A stretch of DNA of 24,886 nt. Source: a bacterium. GTDB lineage: Bacteria > Actinomycetota > Acidimicrobiia > UBA5794 > ZC4RG35. Where the stretch lies: NCBI GenBank assembly GCA_028819835.1, contig JAPPKR010000242.1:1-24886 (forward strand), given 5' to 3'. Made by a program: the position numbers and the translations under genes. The number at the start of each line of letters is the position of its first letter. Position 1 is the first letter of the stretch. Positions 1 through 8,027 of this stretch are shown here, piece after piece. The notes beneath the pieces are model-generated. The model made no database searches, was not told where the DNA came from, and worked only from the letters and a program-made list of their open reading frames with translations.

Positions 1-329
1 TCCATCTCGATCCCGCCAACCATATGACTTCCCCCCGCGCCCTGTTCAACTCCGGGGCTGTGATCGAGGACCTGTTCGATCAGTTGGGCAAATGGACCAA
101 GGCCTGTCACGCCAAGGACGTGACCTTTGTGGGGAGCCCGTCCATCGTGGCGATGGAAGAGGTGCCGCCCGGCACCGGATACCTGGATTACAACGCCTTT
201 CTCCGATGTATGACCAGACTCGACTCAGACGTCCCCCTGATAATGGAGCATCTGCCTGATCGGGAGACGTACGCACAGAGCGCCGGACGAATCAGGAAGG
301 TGGCCGCCCGGCAGGGCGTCCCGTTGTAG
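1..329 (+). CDS. Sugar phosphate isomerase/epimerase family protein, 3' end only
   Basis: The reading frame is open from the left edge, so the gene starts outside the window and only about the last 108 residues are seen. The segment has the closing pattern of the xylose-isomerase-like TIM-barrel family (AP endonuclease family 2 fold): HLDPAN, then HAKDV (metal and substrate side chains in that family), PPGTG, and LIMEHLP with the late conserved glutamate. These enzymes interconvert or epimerise sugars using a divalent metal; the substrate cannot be told from this fragment. The ATG at 24 is internal to the conserved domain and is not the start. The gene ends with TAG at 327-329, and a perfect hairpin follows at 341-361. 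It is probably the last gene before the accessory block. The family assignment is fairly sure; the exact activity is unknown. Confidence 0.7.
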   Translation, partial: HLDPANHMTSPRALFNSGAVIEDLFDQLGKWTKACHAKDVTFVGSPSIVAMEEVPPGTGYLDYNAFLRCMTRLDSDVPLIMEHLPDRETYAQSAGRIRKVAARQGVPL

Positions 330-340
330 GTTGGAGATCG

Positions 341-361
341 TCCTCGACACAATGTCGAGGA
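341..361 (+). terminator. Perfect 9-bp hairpin after the isomerase gene, possible terminator
   Basis: TCCTCGACA and TGTCGAGGA pair perfectly around the 3-base loop CAA, 12 bases after the stop codon of the upstream gene. No T-run follows on either strand, so it does not look like a classic intrinsic terminator. Position and symmetry suggest a factor-assisted terminator or an mRNA 3'-end stabiliser. A protein-binding inverted repeat is an alternative. Confidence 0.35.
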
Positions 362-817
362 TCAGATGATCGAGTCCTCCCGGCAGCGAGCTTCCGCCAC
401 TCAGGAGAGAGTCCTGGCCTTGGAAGGTCATCGCGACCTTTTCGAAGTAAGGCAATCCCTCATGCAAAAGGTCGATACATCAAACCAGGCACGACTCATG
501 ACCTTGCCTGACGTCAAGTCTGCTACACATCTGACGCGCTTTCTTTCTAACTGGCACAGGGTTCGATTCCTGACCGCCGGTTCTTCACCTTTACACATCT
601 AACCAAATGGGTCGACCACGATCCTGTCGTAGAAGAGGCAGAAGACAAGCAACGGCAGATCCCTTCCCCTGAAGCCTCATGTAGCTAGAATGCCAAGGGC
701 TCAAGGACACGAAGTAGCCAAGGAGTAAGGTGAACCTAGCCTTGAGCATCTGCATCTCAGGAATCTGGAGGGTGGTTTGCTTCAAGAATTAACGCCGGTG
801 ACCTGCTGAGTCAGTCC
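362..817. other. Gene-free stretch at the left edge of the accessory block
   Basis: I see no convincing gene here on either strand; the open frames present are short and have no protein-like pattern. The stretch presumably carries the promoter of the fused ATPase gene at 818, but I could not pick -35/-10 boxes with confidence. It contains a sequence resembling a tRNA T-arm (GGGTTCGATTCC, about 559-570) without the rest of a tRNA. Confidence 0.5.
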
Positions 818-2455
818 GTGTCTTCTGCTCCCTTAATTCCTCCCCCACTCTGCACTTGGAATATTCCACGGAATCCTCAACAAGAACCTCTTGTCCTTGA
901 TGCCACCCCCGGTGCACAAACCATCTTTGTTGGAGCCAACGGTTCCGGGAAGTCCGCCCTGGGTTTGTGGCTGCAAAGAAACAGCGGCCCGGCTAAGACG
1001 AAACGGTTGATATCACATCGCCAGCTCTGGATACAACACGCGGGCCCGAACATGACGCCAGCCGTACGAGAACAGCAAGTCCAGTACCGGAGAAGCTGGG
1101 ACCTAGCGGACGATTCCCGCTGGTTGGATCATGATCCACAGAGCCGACCGAACTTGCTTCTGTTTGATCTCATCGCAGGTCATAACGCCCGTAATGATCG
1201 CCTTGCGAGGCTGGTTGATCAAGGCCGTTCCATTGTTGAGATTCGGGACACTGAACCCTCCCCGATAACACGGCTCAACGGCATCTTACACGGTTGTGAC
1301 CTATCAGTGCAGGTCGAACTAACCAGGACCGGCACGCTAGATGCAGTACGAAGAGACGGTGCCCGCTACCCGGTATCGCAGCTATCGGACGGCGAGAGAA
1401 GCGCCATGATGCTCGCGGCCGAAGTTCTAATGGCAGAGCAGGGATCGGTACAGATAATTGACGAACCCGAACGTCACATACATCGGTCTATATCCGCTCC
1501 GCTAATGGAGGCTGTGGCCAACGAGCGACCCGACTGTCACTTTACAATCCTCACACACGACCTTGATCTCGCCTACTCTCTGGTTCGCAAGGGTGCCTCA
1601 GCGGTGTCTTTGAGTGGATGTTCTTGGAGTGGCGGAACAGTAGGCGCCTGGGACGCGGAACTCCTCCCCGAAGATGATCAAATGCCCAATGTGGTTCGGC
1701 AAGCAATCCTTGGAGGTAAACGTCGGGTGCTTTTCACAGAGGGTAGCCCTACGAGTGTTGACTTCGATATCTTACGACTGTTAATGCCTAACTGGATGCT
1801 CAAGCCTATCGGGGGCTGTGCAGAAGTCATCCGGGTCGTTAAGGGACTACGAGCCAGTGCCGATTACACATGGATCGAGGCTGCTGGTGTAATCGACCGA
1901 GACCAGCGGACTAGTGACGAATGCGCGGCCTTGCGACAAGACGGCGTCTTTCCACTTGGTGTTCACGAGATTGAGAACCTTTACTATTCTCGACCGATTC
2001 TTCGGCGCCTTGCAGAGGCTCAGGCTTCAACCCTTGGAAGGAACCCTGACGAACTCTTGGCTTCTGTTCGGGAGGAGGCCTTGGCGTCACTGTCCAGTTC
2101 CGAGGACATAATCCGCCTAGCCCTGAGTGTCTCAGTTGCCTACGTACGCCGACACCTGAGAGAATACGCGCCGACAAAGGAGAACATAGAAGTTGGCACA
2201 AACCCGCTGGTCGTCAACATCGACAATCCGTTCAATCAGGAACTGCTACGACTTCGGCAGCTATTGGATGATGAAGACCTGGATGAGGTCTTTCAGTGTT
2301 ACCCCGTAAGAGAAACCAGGCTCCCCCAACAGGTGGCAGTCGAACTCGGGTTCCGGAAGGTGCGGCACCTGCATAATGCTGCTCGCCATTACCTGAGGAC
2401 TGACGAAGCACTCCTCGACCAGATACGACAGATAGCTGGACCTCTCCCCACATAA
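818..2455 (+). CDS. Fused ABC-type ATPase and DUF4435 (Toprim-like) protein, PARIS AriA-AriB-like
   Basis: A 545-residue protein starting at GTG. The N-terminal half is a compact ABC/Rad50-like ATPase: Walker A GANGSGKS (residues 39-46), signature-like LSDGE (189-193), Walker B QIIDEPE (212-218) and a switch histidine in LTHD (247). From about residue 300 a second domain begins with VLFTEG (Glu308), followed by VIDRD (358-362) and HEIENLY (383-389). This is the glutamate plus DxD layout of Toprim-like DUF4435 proteins. In PARIS defence, AriA is an AAA_15 ATPase that holds AriB (DUF4435 nuclease) until a phage anti-restriction protein is sensed, and merged versions are known. That knowledge makes fused PARIS the best hypothesis; OLD-like ATPase-Toprim nucleases are the main alternative. 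It is transcribed alone, with no partner gene on its strand. No strong ribosome binding site is visible. Confidence 0.7.
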   Translation: MSSAPLIPPPLCTWNIPRNPQQEPLVLDATPGAQTIFVGANGSGKSALGLWLQRNSGPAKTKRLISHRQLWIQHAGPNMTPAVREQQVQYRRSWDLADDSRWLDHDPQSRPNLLLFDLIAGHNARNDRLARLVDQGRSIVEIRDTEPSPITRLNGILHGCDLSVQVELTRTGTLDAVRRDGARYPVSQLSDGERSAMMLAAEVLMAEQGSVQIIDEPERHIHRSISAPLMEAVANERPDCHFTILTHDLDLAYSLVRKGASAVSLSGCSWSGGTVGAWDAELLPEDDQMPNVVRQAILGGKRRVLFTEGSPTSVDFDILRLLMPNWMLKPIGGCAEVIRVVKGLRASADYTWIEAAGVIDRDQRTSDECAALRQDGVFPLGVHEIENLYYSRPILRRLAEAQASTLGRNPDELLASVREEALASLSSSEDIIRLALSVSVAYVRRHLREYAPTKENIEVGTNPLVVNIDNPFNQELLRLRQLLDDEDLDEVFQCYPVRETRLPQQVAVELGFRKVRHLHNAARHYLRTDEALLDQIRQIAGPLPT

Positions 2456-2629
2456 GGGTTGGTGAGTCCCTGTAAACTGCCAGGTCCTACCCCCATTCAG
2501 CACACCCCGCCTCATATGAACCGCCCGGGCTTATCGGAGGGTGAGGTATGCACCCAAATCGAAGTGTTAACGGGTCATCGGATTCTGGGTGGTGGTTCAG
2601 TTTGAAGGTGAGAGGCAGGCCCCACGGGT

Positions 2630-2758
2630 TTAGATGAAAGGCAGGATATCTTTGAAGGTTTCCCACATTTCCCTGCCGCTGTCTGTCCACAGGACGACAG
2701 CTACCAGCAGAAGGATCAGGACGATCAGCACAGGAAGTGTCTTCAGAAACTGCCTCAT
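2630..2758 (-). CDS. 42-residue single-pass membrane protein at the end of the HMA-like operon
   Basis: This short gene begins at ATG (2758) and ends at TAA (2632-2630). It encodes 42 residues: a short basic start (MRQFLK), a strongly hydrophobic stretch at about residues 8-24 rich in Leu, Val and Ile, and a charged tail (WTDSGREMWETFKD) ending in LPFI. That is a clean single transmembrane segment. It lies 58 bases after the 125-residue gene, on the same strand, so it is probably the last gene of the methylase-helicase-ATPase operon. No strong ribosome binding site is seen. I do not recognise the family. Small membrane proteins in defence operons can anchor complexes or act as effectors, but here that is inference only. 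The composition argues against chance. Confidence 0.55.
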   Translation of the reverse strand: MRQFLKTLPVLIVLILLLVAVVLWTDSGREMWETFKDILPFI

Positions 2759-2816
2759 CTGAGGTGGTTTCTTTGAGTGCGGTCCATCAAACAGTTCAAG
2801 GATGTGTGAGGTGCTC

Positions 2817-3194
2817 CTACGAGAGTGGACCTAGTTCTGGGAGGATATCTGAGATGGACCCGATTTCACCTGATTTGAGAGCCTCGGTGATGGCTAGGAG
2901 TCCCTTGTTGGCGAGCGTTTCGACAGCGTAATACGGCTCGTCTAGGTCACCGTAGAGGGCGACCACCAACCGTTCTATTCTCCGGTCCGGGTCGAGAGTA
3001 CCTGTGTTGGCGGTGTAGTTATCCTTGCTGCCCGGTACTCCGAAGTTGTCAGGCCGACCGAGATCAAACCCTTGGGTGACCGCGTAAGCGAATCCCAGTC
3101 TGACGAGGTCTGCTTTCTCGGGCATGTTGAAGCTGTCCAGTTGCTGGGACGCTGCAGTGCTATCGGGTGTTAGGGCTACGGTTGTCTTGGGCAT
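2817..3194 (-). CDS. Small conserved-looking protein following the DndD-like ATPase
   Basis: A 125-residue protein starting at ATG 3194, inside the last 35 bases of the upstream ATPase gene, so the two are probably translationally coupled. The sequence looks like a soluble globular protein: a Thr/Ser-rich start, then EKADLVRLGFAYAV, a Gly/Asn/Asp-rich middle containing GRPDNFG, and an acidic helical end (RRIERLVVALYGDLDEPYYA). The opening helix of the core (KADLVRLGFAYAV) is faintly like the small DndE-type proteins that accompany DndD, but I cannot confirm any relationship. The 42-residue membrane protein gene follows after 58 bases. Its function is unknown; the context points to a subunit of the same defence complex. 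Confidence 0.7.
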   Translation of the reverse strand: MPKTTVALTPDSTAASQQLDSFNMPEKADLVRLGFAYAVTQGFDLGRPDNFGVPGSKDNYTANTGTLDPDRRIERLVVALYGDLDEPYYAVETLANKGLLAITEALKSGEIGSISDILPELGPLS

Positions 3195-5127
3195 CTAAGG
3201 GTGATCCTATCTTGAGAATGTCGGTGTGCCGGGCAGACCGACGGGCCAGTTGTCTTTCACATATCAGCGCTGACTTCAATGTGTTCCGCGCTTCGAGGGT
3301 GTCGATCTCGCCTTTGTGAACGATGACCACCACCTGCGCGGCGATGTTGGGAAGAGCCTTCAGGGTGCTGACCTTATGTTGTGGGTCAAGTCGAGCGAAG
3401 GGCATGTCCATGAAGATCGGAGCCTGTATCGGCGCGCACTTCTGGAGGGCCGCCACAAGCGAGAGGGCGACAATGTGCTCGTATCCTGCGGAGCGTTGGG
3501 GTTCGACGTTTCCGTCCTTGTGGACAATTGACAGCCCATAGTCCTCGTTGATTGAGAGCCGCGTAAAGTCTGGATCGGATCGTATGGACAGGAAAACCGC
3601 TGTTGCTTCCTCCTCAACACGTTGTTTGAGTTCTTCCCGGTAGTTGCCAATAGCAGCCGAGTACATGCTTTGGAGGTTTGTCAGGACACGCTGCTTCTTG
3701 GTCGCGGCAACACCTTCCTCCCCACCCCCCTCTGCGATGACAGCTGCCAGGCGGTTGGCTTTTTCGGAGTCCTCGTCTCTTAGCTTTACAGTGTCTCGCA
3801 GGGTCTCACGGGTGTTGGTTAGTTGGATCTTCGTGTTAGCCAGTTTGGTTGGAAGATCGGCAAGGGACGGCACATCTAACCCGTCGATCTGATCCTTGGC
3901 GTCGGCTAGGTCAGTTGCAAGATCGTGGACCTTCACAGCGGCGTCCTGTAGAGCCTTGTTTCGCTCGTCCAAGCGTGCGACGGCCGCGGGATCCAGGATT
4001 CGCTCCAGTGAGTCAATGCGAGACTCTAAGGCCGAGAGTTTGGAACTTTGGTCATGAGCAGAGTGGGTATCTTCTGTTGGCGGGTGGTTCGCTAGTTGCC
4101 CGCAACACGGGCACTCGCCTGTCTCCGCGAGTTCCTCTCGGAGTTGGATCAGGAGCTGTCTTCGATCAAAGGCGTCCTGCTCCAGTTCGAGATTCTGTCG
4201 CTCTGCGTACAGCTTGTCAAGTTCCGTTGTGATTGTTGGGGTGAGCACAGCGGTCCATGTCTGCGGTGCTACCTCTTTGAACCTGCTGCGGGCAGCCTCG
4301 AGGGCTTTCTTCGCCACTTCGTGGTCTTTGGCTACCTGTTGATGGTTGGTTATCAAAACTCGTGCTTTCTCAGAGGCGGCCATCTGCTGTTCGATTTCAC
4401 TTCTTTCGTCTTCAAGCTCCTTTATGCGAGCCTTAATACTGGCGATATCCTCGTCGCGCCTGTCCAATACTGCGGACAGTAGGGCGAAACTATTAGCGGC
4501 CGATTTCGCAAGAGCACTCTTGGTCTTGAGTTTGGAGATGACTTTGTTGTGCTTCCAGGTGAGAGCTCGTAGGTCCTGAATGGCGTTCTTCAGGACTGGA
4601 ACACCGAGTATCCTTTCAATAGCTTTCTTCAGTTCTTCACCTGCGGTCGGGTCGTGCAACAGGTCCTCATATCGGTTTAGAGCTTCTGCGTCGAAAAGAA
4701 AGAACTGCTGGATCTCTTCGGGGATCATCTGCTGTAGAGTGGCCTGTGCTTCTTCCCAACCTAGCGCATCTGACCCTCGTATCACATCGAGCCGTTGCTT
4801 GAGCCTGTCGCCTTCAAGGATTAGGGATCGAGTAAGGGTGTAATTGGCGTCTCTCCATGTGACCGCCGCTGTGACCTGCCCGACAACGGGTTCTCCGTCG
4901 GCCTCGGCGACGGCTTCTCGGTTGATCAACTCCCGGGGGTCCCGACTCCTGCCGGTCCGCTCGGGGAAACTGCCGCTAAAGAGCCACCGAACAGAATTGA
5001 GTATCGTGGTCTTGCCAAGGTTGTTGTCTCCATAAATCACCGCGACTCCGTCCCGGTCAGGCAACTCGATGGCCTGATCGCCTTTGAACGGCCCGAAGTT
5101 CGAATAGCCAATCCTGTGGAGTCTCAC
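3160..5127 (-). CDS. DndD-like SMC/Rad50-type ATPase
   Basis: A 655-residue protein starting at GTG 5127. Walker A is GDNNLGKTT (residues 33-41), and QQFFLFDAEAL (140-150) matches the FFFDGE-type segment of DndD. Long charged helices (about 190-510) form a coiled coil interrupted by CPCC (339-342), a zinc-hook-like pair. The signature region (about 546-561) is followed by Walker B IFMDMPFARLD (571-581), where the usual catalytic glutamate is absent as in DndD proteins, and an H-switch VHKGE (603-607). DndD, known from phosphorothioate systems, is an ATPase thought to sense or remodel DNA. Here there is no DndC sulfurtransferase, so phosphorothioation is not implied. The start overlaps the stop of the 58-residue gene by one base (TAGTG). 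It is probably the ATPase of an HMA-like system. Confidence 0.8.
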   Translation of the reverse strand: MRLHRIGYSNFGPFKGDQAIELPDRDGVAVIYGDNNLGKTTILNSVRWLFSGSFPERTGRSRDPRELINREAVAEADGEPVVGQVTAAVTWRDANYTLTRSLILEGDRLKQRLDVIRGSDALGWEEAQATLQQMIPEEIQQFFLFDAEALNRYEDLLHDPTAGEELKKAIERILGVPVLKNAIQDLRALTWKHNKVISKLKTKSALAKSAANSFALLSAVLDRRDEDIASIKARIKELEDERSEIEQQMAASEKARVLITNHQQVAKDHEVAKKALEAARSRFKEVAPQTWTAVLTPTITTELDKLYAERQNLELEQDAFDRRQLLIQLREELAETGECPCCGQLANHPPTEDTHSAHDQSSKLSALESRIDSLERILDPAAVARLDERNKALQDAAVKVHDLATDLADAKDQIDGLDVPSLADLPTKLANTKIQLTNTRETLRDTVKLRDEDSEKANRLAAVIAEGGGEEGVAATKKQRVLTNLQSMYSAAIGNYREELKQRVEEEATAVFLSIRSDPDFTRLSINEDYGLSIVHKDGNVEPQRSAGYEHIVALSLVAALQKCAPIQAPIFMDMPFARLDPQHKVSTLKALPNIAAQVVVIVHKGEIDTLEARNTLKSALICERQLARRSARHTDILKIGSPLDAQDNRSPNTR

Positions 5128-5303
5128 TATTTGTCGGCTTCGCTAAGGAAAGCGTTGATAGCTTGCTCAAGTCGGATAAGGACTCCTGAACGTAGATCCA
5201 GGTGTCGCTGCTCGATTGTCAGGATCTCCGCTACCAGATCAGCATCCAGATGAGGGTATTCGGCAGCCCGTAGAGCCTCGACGGTGTCCTGCAGTTCGTA
5301 CAC
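5127..5303 (-). CDS. 58-residue acidic helical protein between the helicase and the ATPase
   Basis: This gene starts at GTG 5303, six bases after a good ribosome binding site (AGGGG at about 5307-5311 on the minus strand), and ends with TAG at 5129-5127. The last base of the stop is the first base of the ATPase start (TAGTG), a layout typical of coupled translation. An in-frame stop lies just upstream of the GTG, so no other start is available. The protein is acidic and predicted to be nearly all helix (ELQDTVEALRAAEY, then LVAEILTIEQRHLDLR, then LIRLEQAINAFLSEADK). I do not know the family. A small helical partner for the coiled-coil ATPase would fit the position. Signal, spacing and composition make it very likely real despite its size. 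Confidence 0.7.
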   Translation of the reverse strand: MYELQDTVEALRAAEYPHLDADLVAEILTIEQRHLDLRSGVLIRLEQAINAFLSEADK

Positions 5304-5347
5304 GATCCCCTATGTTAGAGGCACCTTGACATTCAGTTCGGTCAGGT

Positions 5348-7546
5348 CTAGTCGTCGTCCGCCTCGAATCCGCCACATACATCCGGGTCTGCAAGATTGC
5401 CGCCAGCGTCGACGAAGGCTCGGTCCAGTTCGATCAGTCCTGCCCTGGTAAAGGCGCTGTTTGCGAACTCGGCCGCGCGGGCGAGTTCACCGAGAATCAT
5501 TGATCGGCCGCTGGGTTCCAAGGGAGGTTTAGGAACAACAATCGTGTCATAGATCTGGGCGAACGGCTTGCCCTCTGCTCGGCGTAGAACACGACCTCTT
5601 CTCTGGATGAACTCGCGTGGGTTGCGGGACGATGCCAGGATCAAGGCATGAGTCGCTACGGGTATGTCAACACCCTCGTCAAGGCATCGGATCGAAACGA
5701 CCACCCCGCCGTTGATGGAGAAGTTGTCCAGGGTGGCTGAACGGTCACCGGTCATAGCCGAGTGGTACTCGGTGACCGGAAGGTTGGCGTCAAGAAGTTC
5801 AGCTACGACCTCCCGAAGCTGTTCTTGGTCCTCGCAGTAAACCAACCAGCGTTGGCCATTGCGATAATGCTCGCTCACCACTGACCGAGCTAAGGGTATC
5901 TTGGCACTCGCCTTCTTGATCACCCGAGCTCGCTGGATTAGAAGGCCTTTCACTGGTGGGGATTGCAGCACTTGGGTCGATAGATCATCACCCCTGTGGA
6001 ATCGAGCGATGAGACGGGAAATCCGTTCCGAAAGTTCGTCCCATACCTCCTGTTCGCGGTCCGAAAGCTGAATTACTCGGGGTTCGTAGGCATATGGAGT
6101 CAGGATCGGGGGATCTGCATTGAGCGCGTCTTGCAGCGTGAAAGTATCGACAATCCCACTGAAATACCCAAGCAAAGCAGTGGTGCCTTCCGGATCTCCA
6201 GCTCGTTCCGGTGTAGCACTTAAACCCAGCCGGGCGACCGCCGTTACGTCGAAAAGCTGTTTTGCCTGCGGCGCGCCGAGCCTATGAACTTCGTCAGCAA
6301 CCAGGAACAAACGGGCGGATGCTCTCTTGAGACGACCAAGAAATCTGGGTGACGAAGCTGTCGCGATAGTGCTAACAACCACTCGGTTATCCTGGACTGG
6401 TCCTAGCCAAGGACCCAGCAGGTCCTTCCATTCTCCGTGGCCAGCGCCGCAAGGGTGCACTCGGACACGCATGTGGCCTAGATGCTCACGCAGTTCTCTT
6501 GTCCACTGATCCAGCAGAGCAACACCGGGGACAAGAACCACCGGACGGCGTCCATCACCCAACTCTCGTCGAATGGCCTCCATCGCCGTGAATGTCTTCC
6601 CAGTAGCAGTGGCGTGTTTGAGAAGGCCAACACGACCGGCTGCCTCCCATGCTTCAATCGCCTTCCGCTGGTGCGGTCGGAGGGTGAATCCTGCCGGCGG
6701 CTCGGGCTGTGGGGAGATGCGCTCCCGAACTGCGAGAGCTTCGGCTTTGATCTGCCACGGGTCTTCCTTGGCAGCAATGCGGCTGAACTCCTCCAAGGCA
6801 AAATTGGGAACCTCATGGACATCTACGCCTTGCGCCTCACCACCCCAGAGTTGGTCGAACCTCTCAGTATTCGACGAAACAAGATCGGTTTCCCGCCCAC
6901 CAGCCCATGAAGTCCAAGTGGTGATCGAGTCAACATTTCCTCCTACTGCGAAGCCGAGATACGTTTCGTTTATGCCACCACGGAACCCGATCACATCATC
7001 ATGCTCATCAAAGAACAGCCCGGTCTTGTCGTGAAACATCGATCTTGATGATGCCTTCGCATGTGGAGATACCTGCGCAATACGGACATCAACCACACCA
7101 TCAACTATCAACCCGGCAAGAGCCTTGGCCGGTTCGGCAAGGGCGGGTTCTTGCAGCAGGCGTTGGTAATCCGCCAAGAGAATCTTGGCTAGCTCGCTGT
7201 TTGTCAAGGCTCTGTAGGCGTCCTCGATAGCTTTCGCGTCAGCAGGGCTGAGCGCTGGGGAGCAGATGATCCGAATCTTCCCGCCTCGAGCAGCAAAGTC
7301 GATGATCTCTGCCCATACGATGAGGTATACAGCACTGCTGAAGTAGCCTGTTATCCGGTCATAGCGAATCGCGTCGCGCATACAACGCCGGTAGAACTTA
7401 ACTGCCACATCGTCTCTGTCAGTGAAGTACTCCGCTGCGGGTTCCCAATCCCGGAAAGCCACCTCACCTATCTCCCAACTAGAACCCGTTGGATGCTGAG
7501 TTGGAATCGGGTTTCGATAGCTTGTAACAATGATGACCTGCGACAT
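5348..7546 (-). CDS. PLD-nuclease/DEAH-box superfamily 2 helicase
   Basis: About 732 residues from the ATG at 7546. The N-terminal domain is phospholipase D-like, with YDRITGYFSSA near residue 65 and FHDKTGLFFD near 172 (an HxK pair with a following Asp), then FRGGINET. From about residue 290 it is a superfamily 2 helicase: motif I ATATGKT, motif II ADEVH, motif III LSATP, and motifs V/VI RCLDEGVDIP and QRRGRVLRR. In related defence and restriction systems such enzymes translocate on DNA while the PLD domain cuts or binds. It is the helicase of the proposed HMA-like operon. Start choice is uncertain: TTG 7564 and ATG 7546 both overlap the upstream gene by about 80-95 bases. GTG 7462, five bases after that gene's stop and preceded by GGGAG, gives a 704-residue protein without overlap and keeps the whole PLD domain. 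Confidence 0.85.
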   Translation of the reverse strand: MSQVIIVTSYRNPIPTQHPTGSSWEIGEVAFRDWEPAAEYFTDRDDVAVKFYRRCMRDAIRYDRITGYFSSAVYLIVWAEIIDFAARGGKIRIICSPALSPADAKAIEDAYRALTNSELAKILLADYQRLLQEPALAEPAKALAGLIVDGVVDVRIAQVSPHAKASSRSMFHDKTGLFFDEHDDVIGFRGGINETYLGFAVGGNVDSITTWTSWAGGRETDLVSSNTERFDQLWGGEAQGVDVHEVPNFALEEFSRIAAKEDPWQIKAEALAVRERISPQPEPPAGFTLRPHQRKAIEAWEAAGRVGLLKHATATGKTFTAMEAIRRELGDGRRPVVLVPGVALLDQWTRELREHLGHMRVRVHPCGAGHGEWKDLLGPWLGPVQDNRVVVSTIATASSPRFLGRLKRASARLFLVADEVHRLGAPQAKQLFDVTAVARLGLSATPERAGDPEGTTALLGYFSGIVDTFTLQDALNADPPILTPYAYEPRVIQLSDREQEVWDELSERISRLIARFHRGDDLSTQVLQSPPVKGLLIQRARVIKKASAKIPLARSVVSEHYRNGQRWLVYCEDQEQLREVVAELLDANLPVTEYHSAMTGDRSATLDNFSINGGVVVSIRCLDEGVDIPVATHALILASSRNPREFIQRRGRVLRRAEGKPFAQIYDTIVVPKPPLEPSGRSMILGELARAAEFANSAFTRAGLIELDRAFVDAGGNLADPDVCGGFEADDD

Positions 7547-8016
7547 GCGACTATGTTCGCCCAAATTGGTCCGCTAATCGTCTTACGAACCCGCTTCGTG
7601 GATACCGAGACTCCGTTCACAACAGCATCGGTCAGAGCCTCGACCGACACCCCTAGGTTGCGGGAGTAGGAGATCCCCTCAGGAACCATAAACAGTTCAG
7701 CGTCCCACAGGATCCATGTGTCGAACTGGGTGGCGAACCCGCAGAACAGGACCAGCCGACCGGGCTCGTAGGGAATGTGTATCCTGGCACCTCGGACGTG
7801 GCCTGGCAAGGTGATCTGAATCTTGTGCACTCCAATTTCACGCTCTGTCGGAGCCGTAGCATGCCAGAGGTAGGCTTGGATCCTGAGGCCGAGAGCGCCT
7901 GTCAGCGTTGCCAACAGTGGTTTCTTGCGGGGTTCGCTCTCAATCGTGGTGTGTACGCCTAGGTCACGACGAAACATTGCATCAAGATCGGGGCGGATGC
8001 GTGAAAGCCCGGGCAT
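7468..8016 (-). CDS. Uncharacterised 182-residue protein in the HMA-like operon
   Basis: Starts at ATG 8016 and ends with TAG at 7470-7468. It has a basic start, then a beta-rich core: LRIQAYLWHATAPT, an REIGVHKIQITLPG segment, LVLFCGFATQFDTWILWDAEL, and FMVPEGISYSRNLGVSV. The alternating strands and the KIQITLPG...DTWILWDAEL arrangement suggest an alpha/beta fold of the kind seen in restriction-associated or DNA-recognition proteins. I recognise no named family and see no certain nuclease motif. It lies between the methylase and the helicase on the same strand, so it may be the target-recognition or nuclease part of the system. Its 3' end may overlap the helicase start. No signal peptide or membrane segment is present. 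Confidence 0.65.
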   Translation of the reverse strand: MPGLSRIRPDLDAMFRRDLGVHTTIESEPRKKPLLATLTGALGLRIQAYLWHATAPTEREIGVHKIQITLPGHVRGARIHIPYEPGRLVLFCGFATQFDTWILWDAELFMVPEGISYSRNLGVSVEALTDAVVNGVSVSTKRVRKTISGPIWANIVACRRSSLLQAIETRFQLSIQRVLVGR

Positions 8017-8027
8017 AAACGCGGAAC

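Noticed and set aside
366..602. Open frame of 78 residues in the left gene-free stretch
   Set aside because: Composition is random-looking, with no ribosome binding site and no similarity to any pattern I know.
3849..4482. Plus-strand open frames of over 120 residues
   Set aside because: They lie wholly opposite the coiled-coil region of the DndD-like ATPase, whose motifs and frame are clear.
6478..7034. Several open frames of 114-153 residues on both strands
   Set aside because: They are shadows of the helicase gene; none has domain-like sequence or proper spacing to neighbours.
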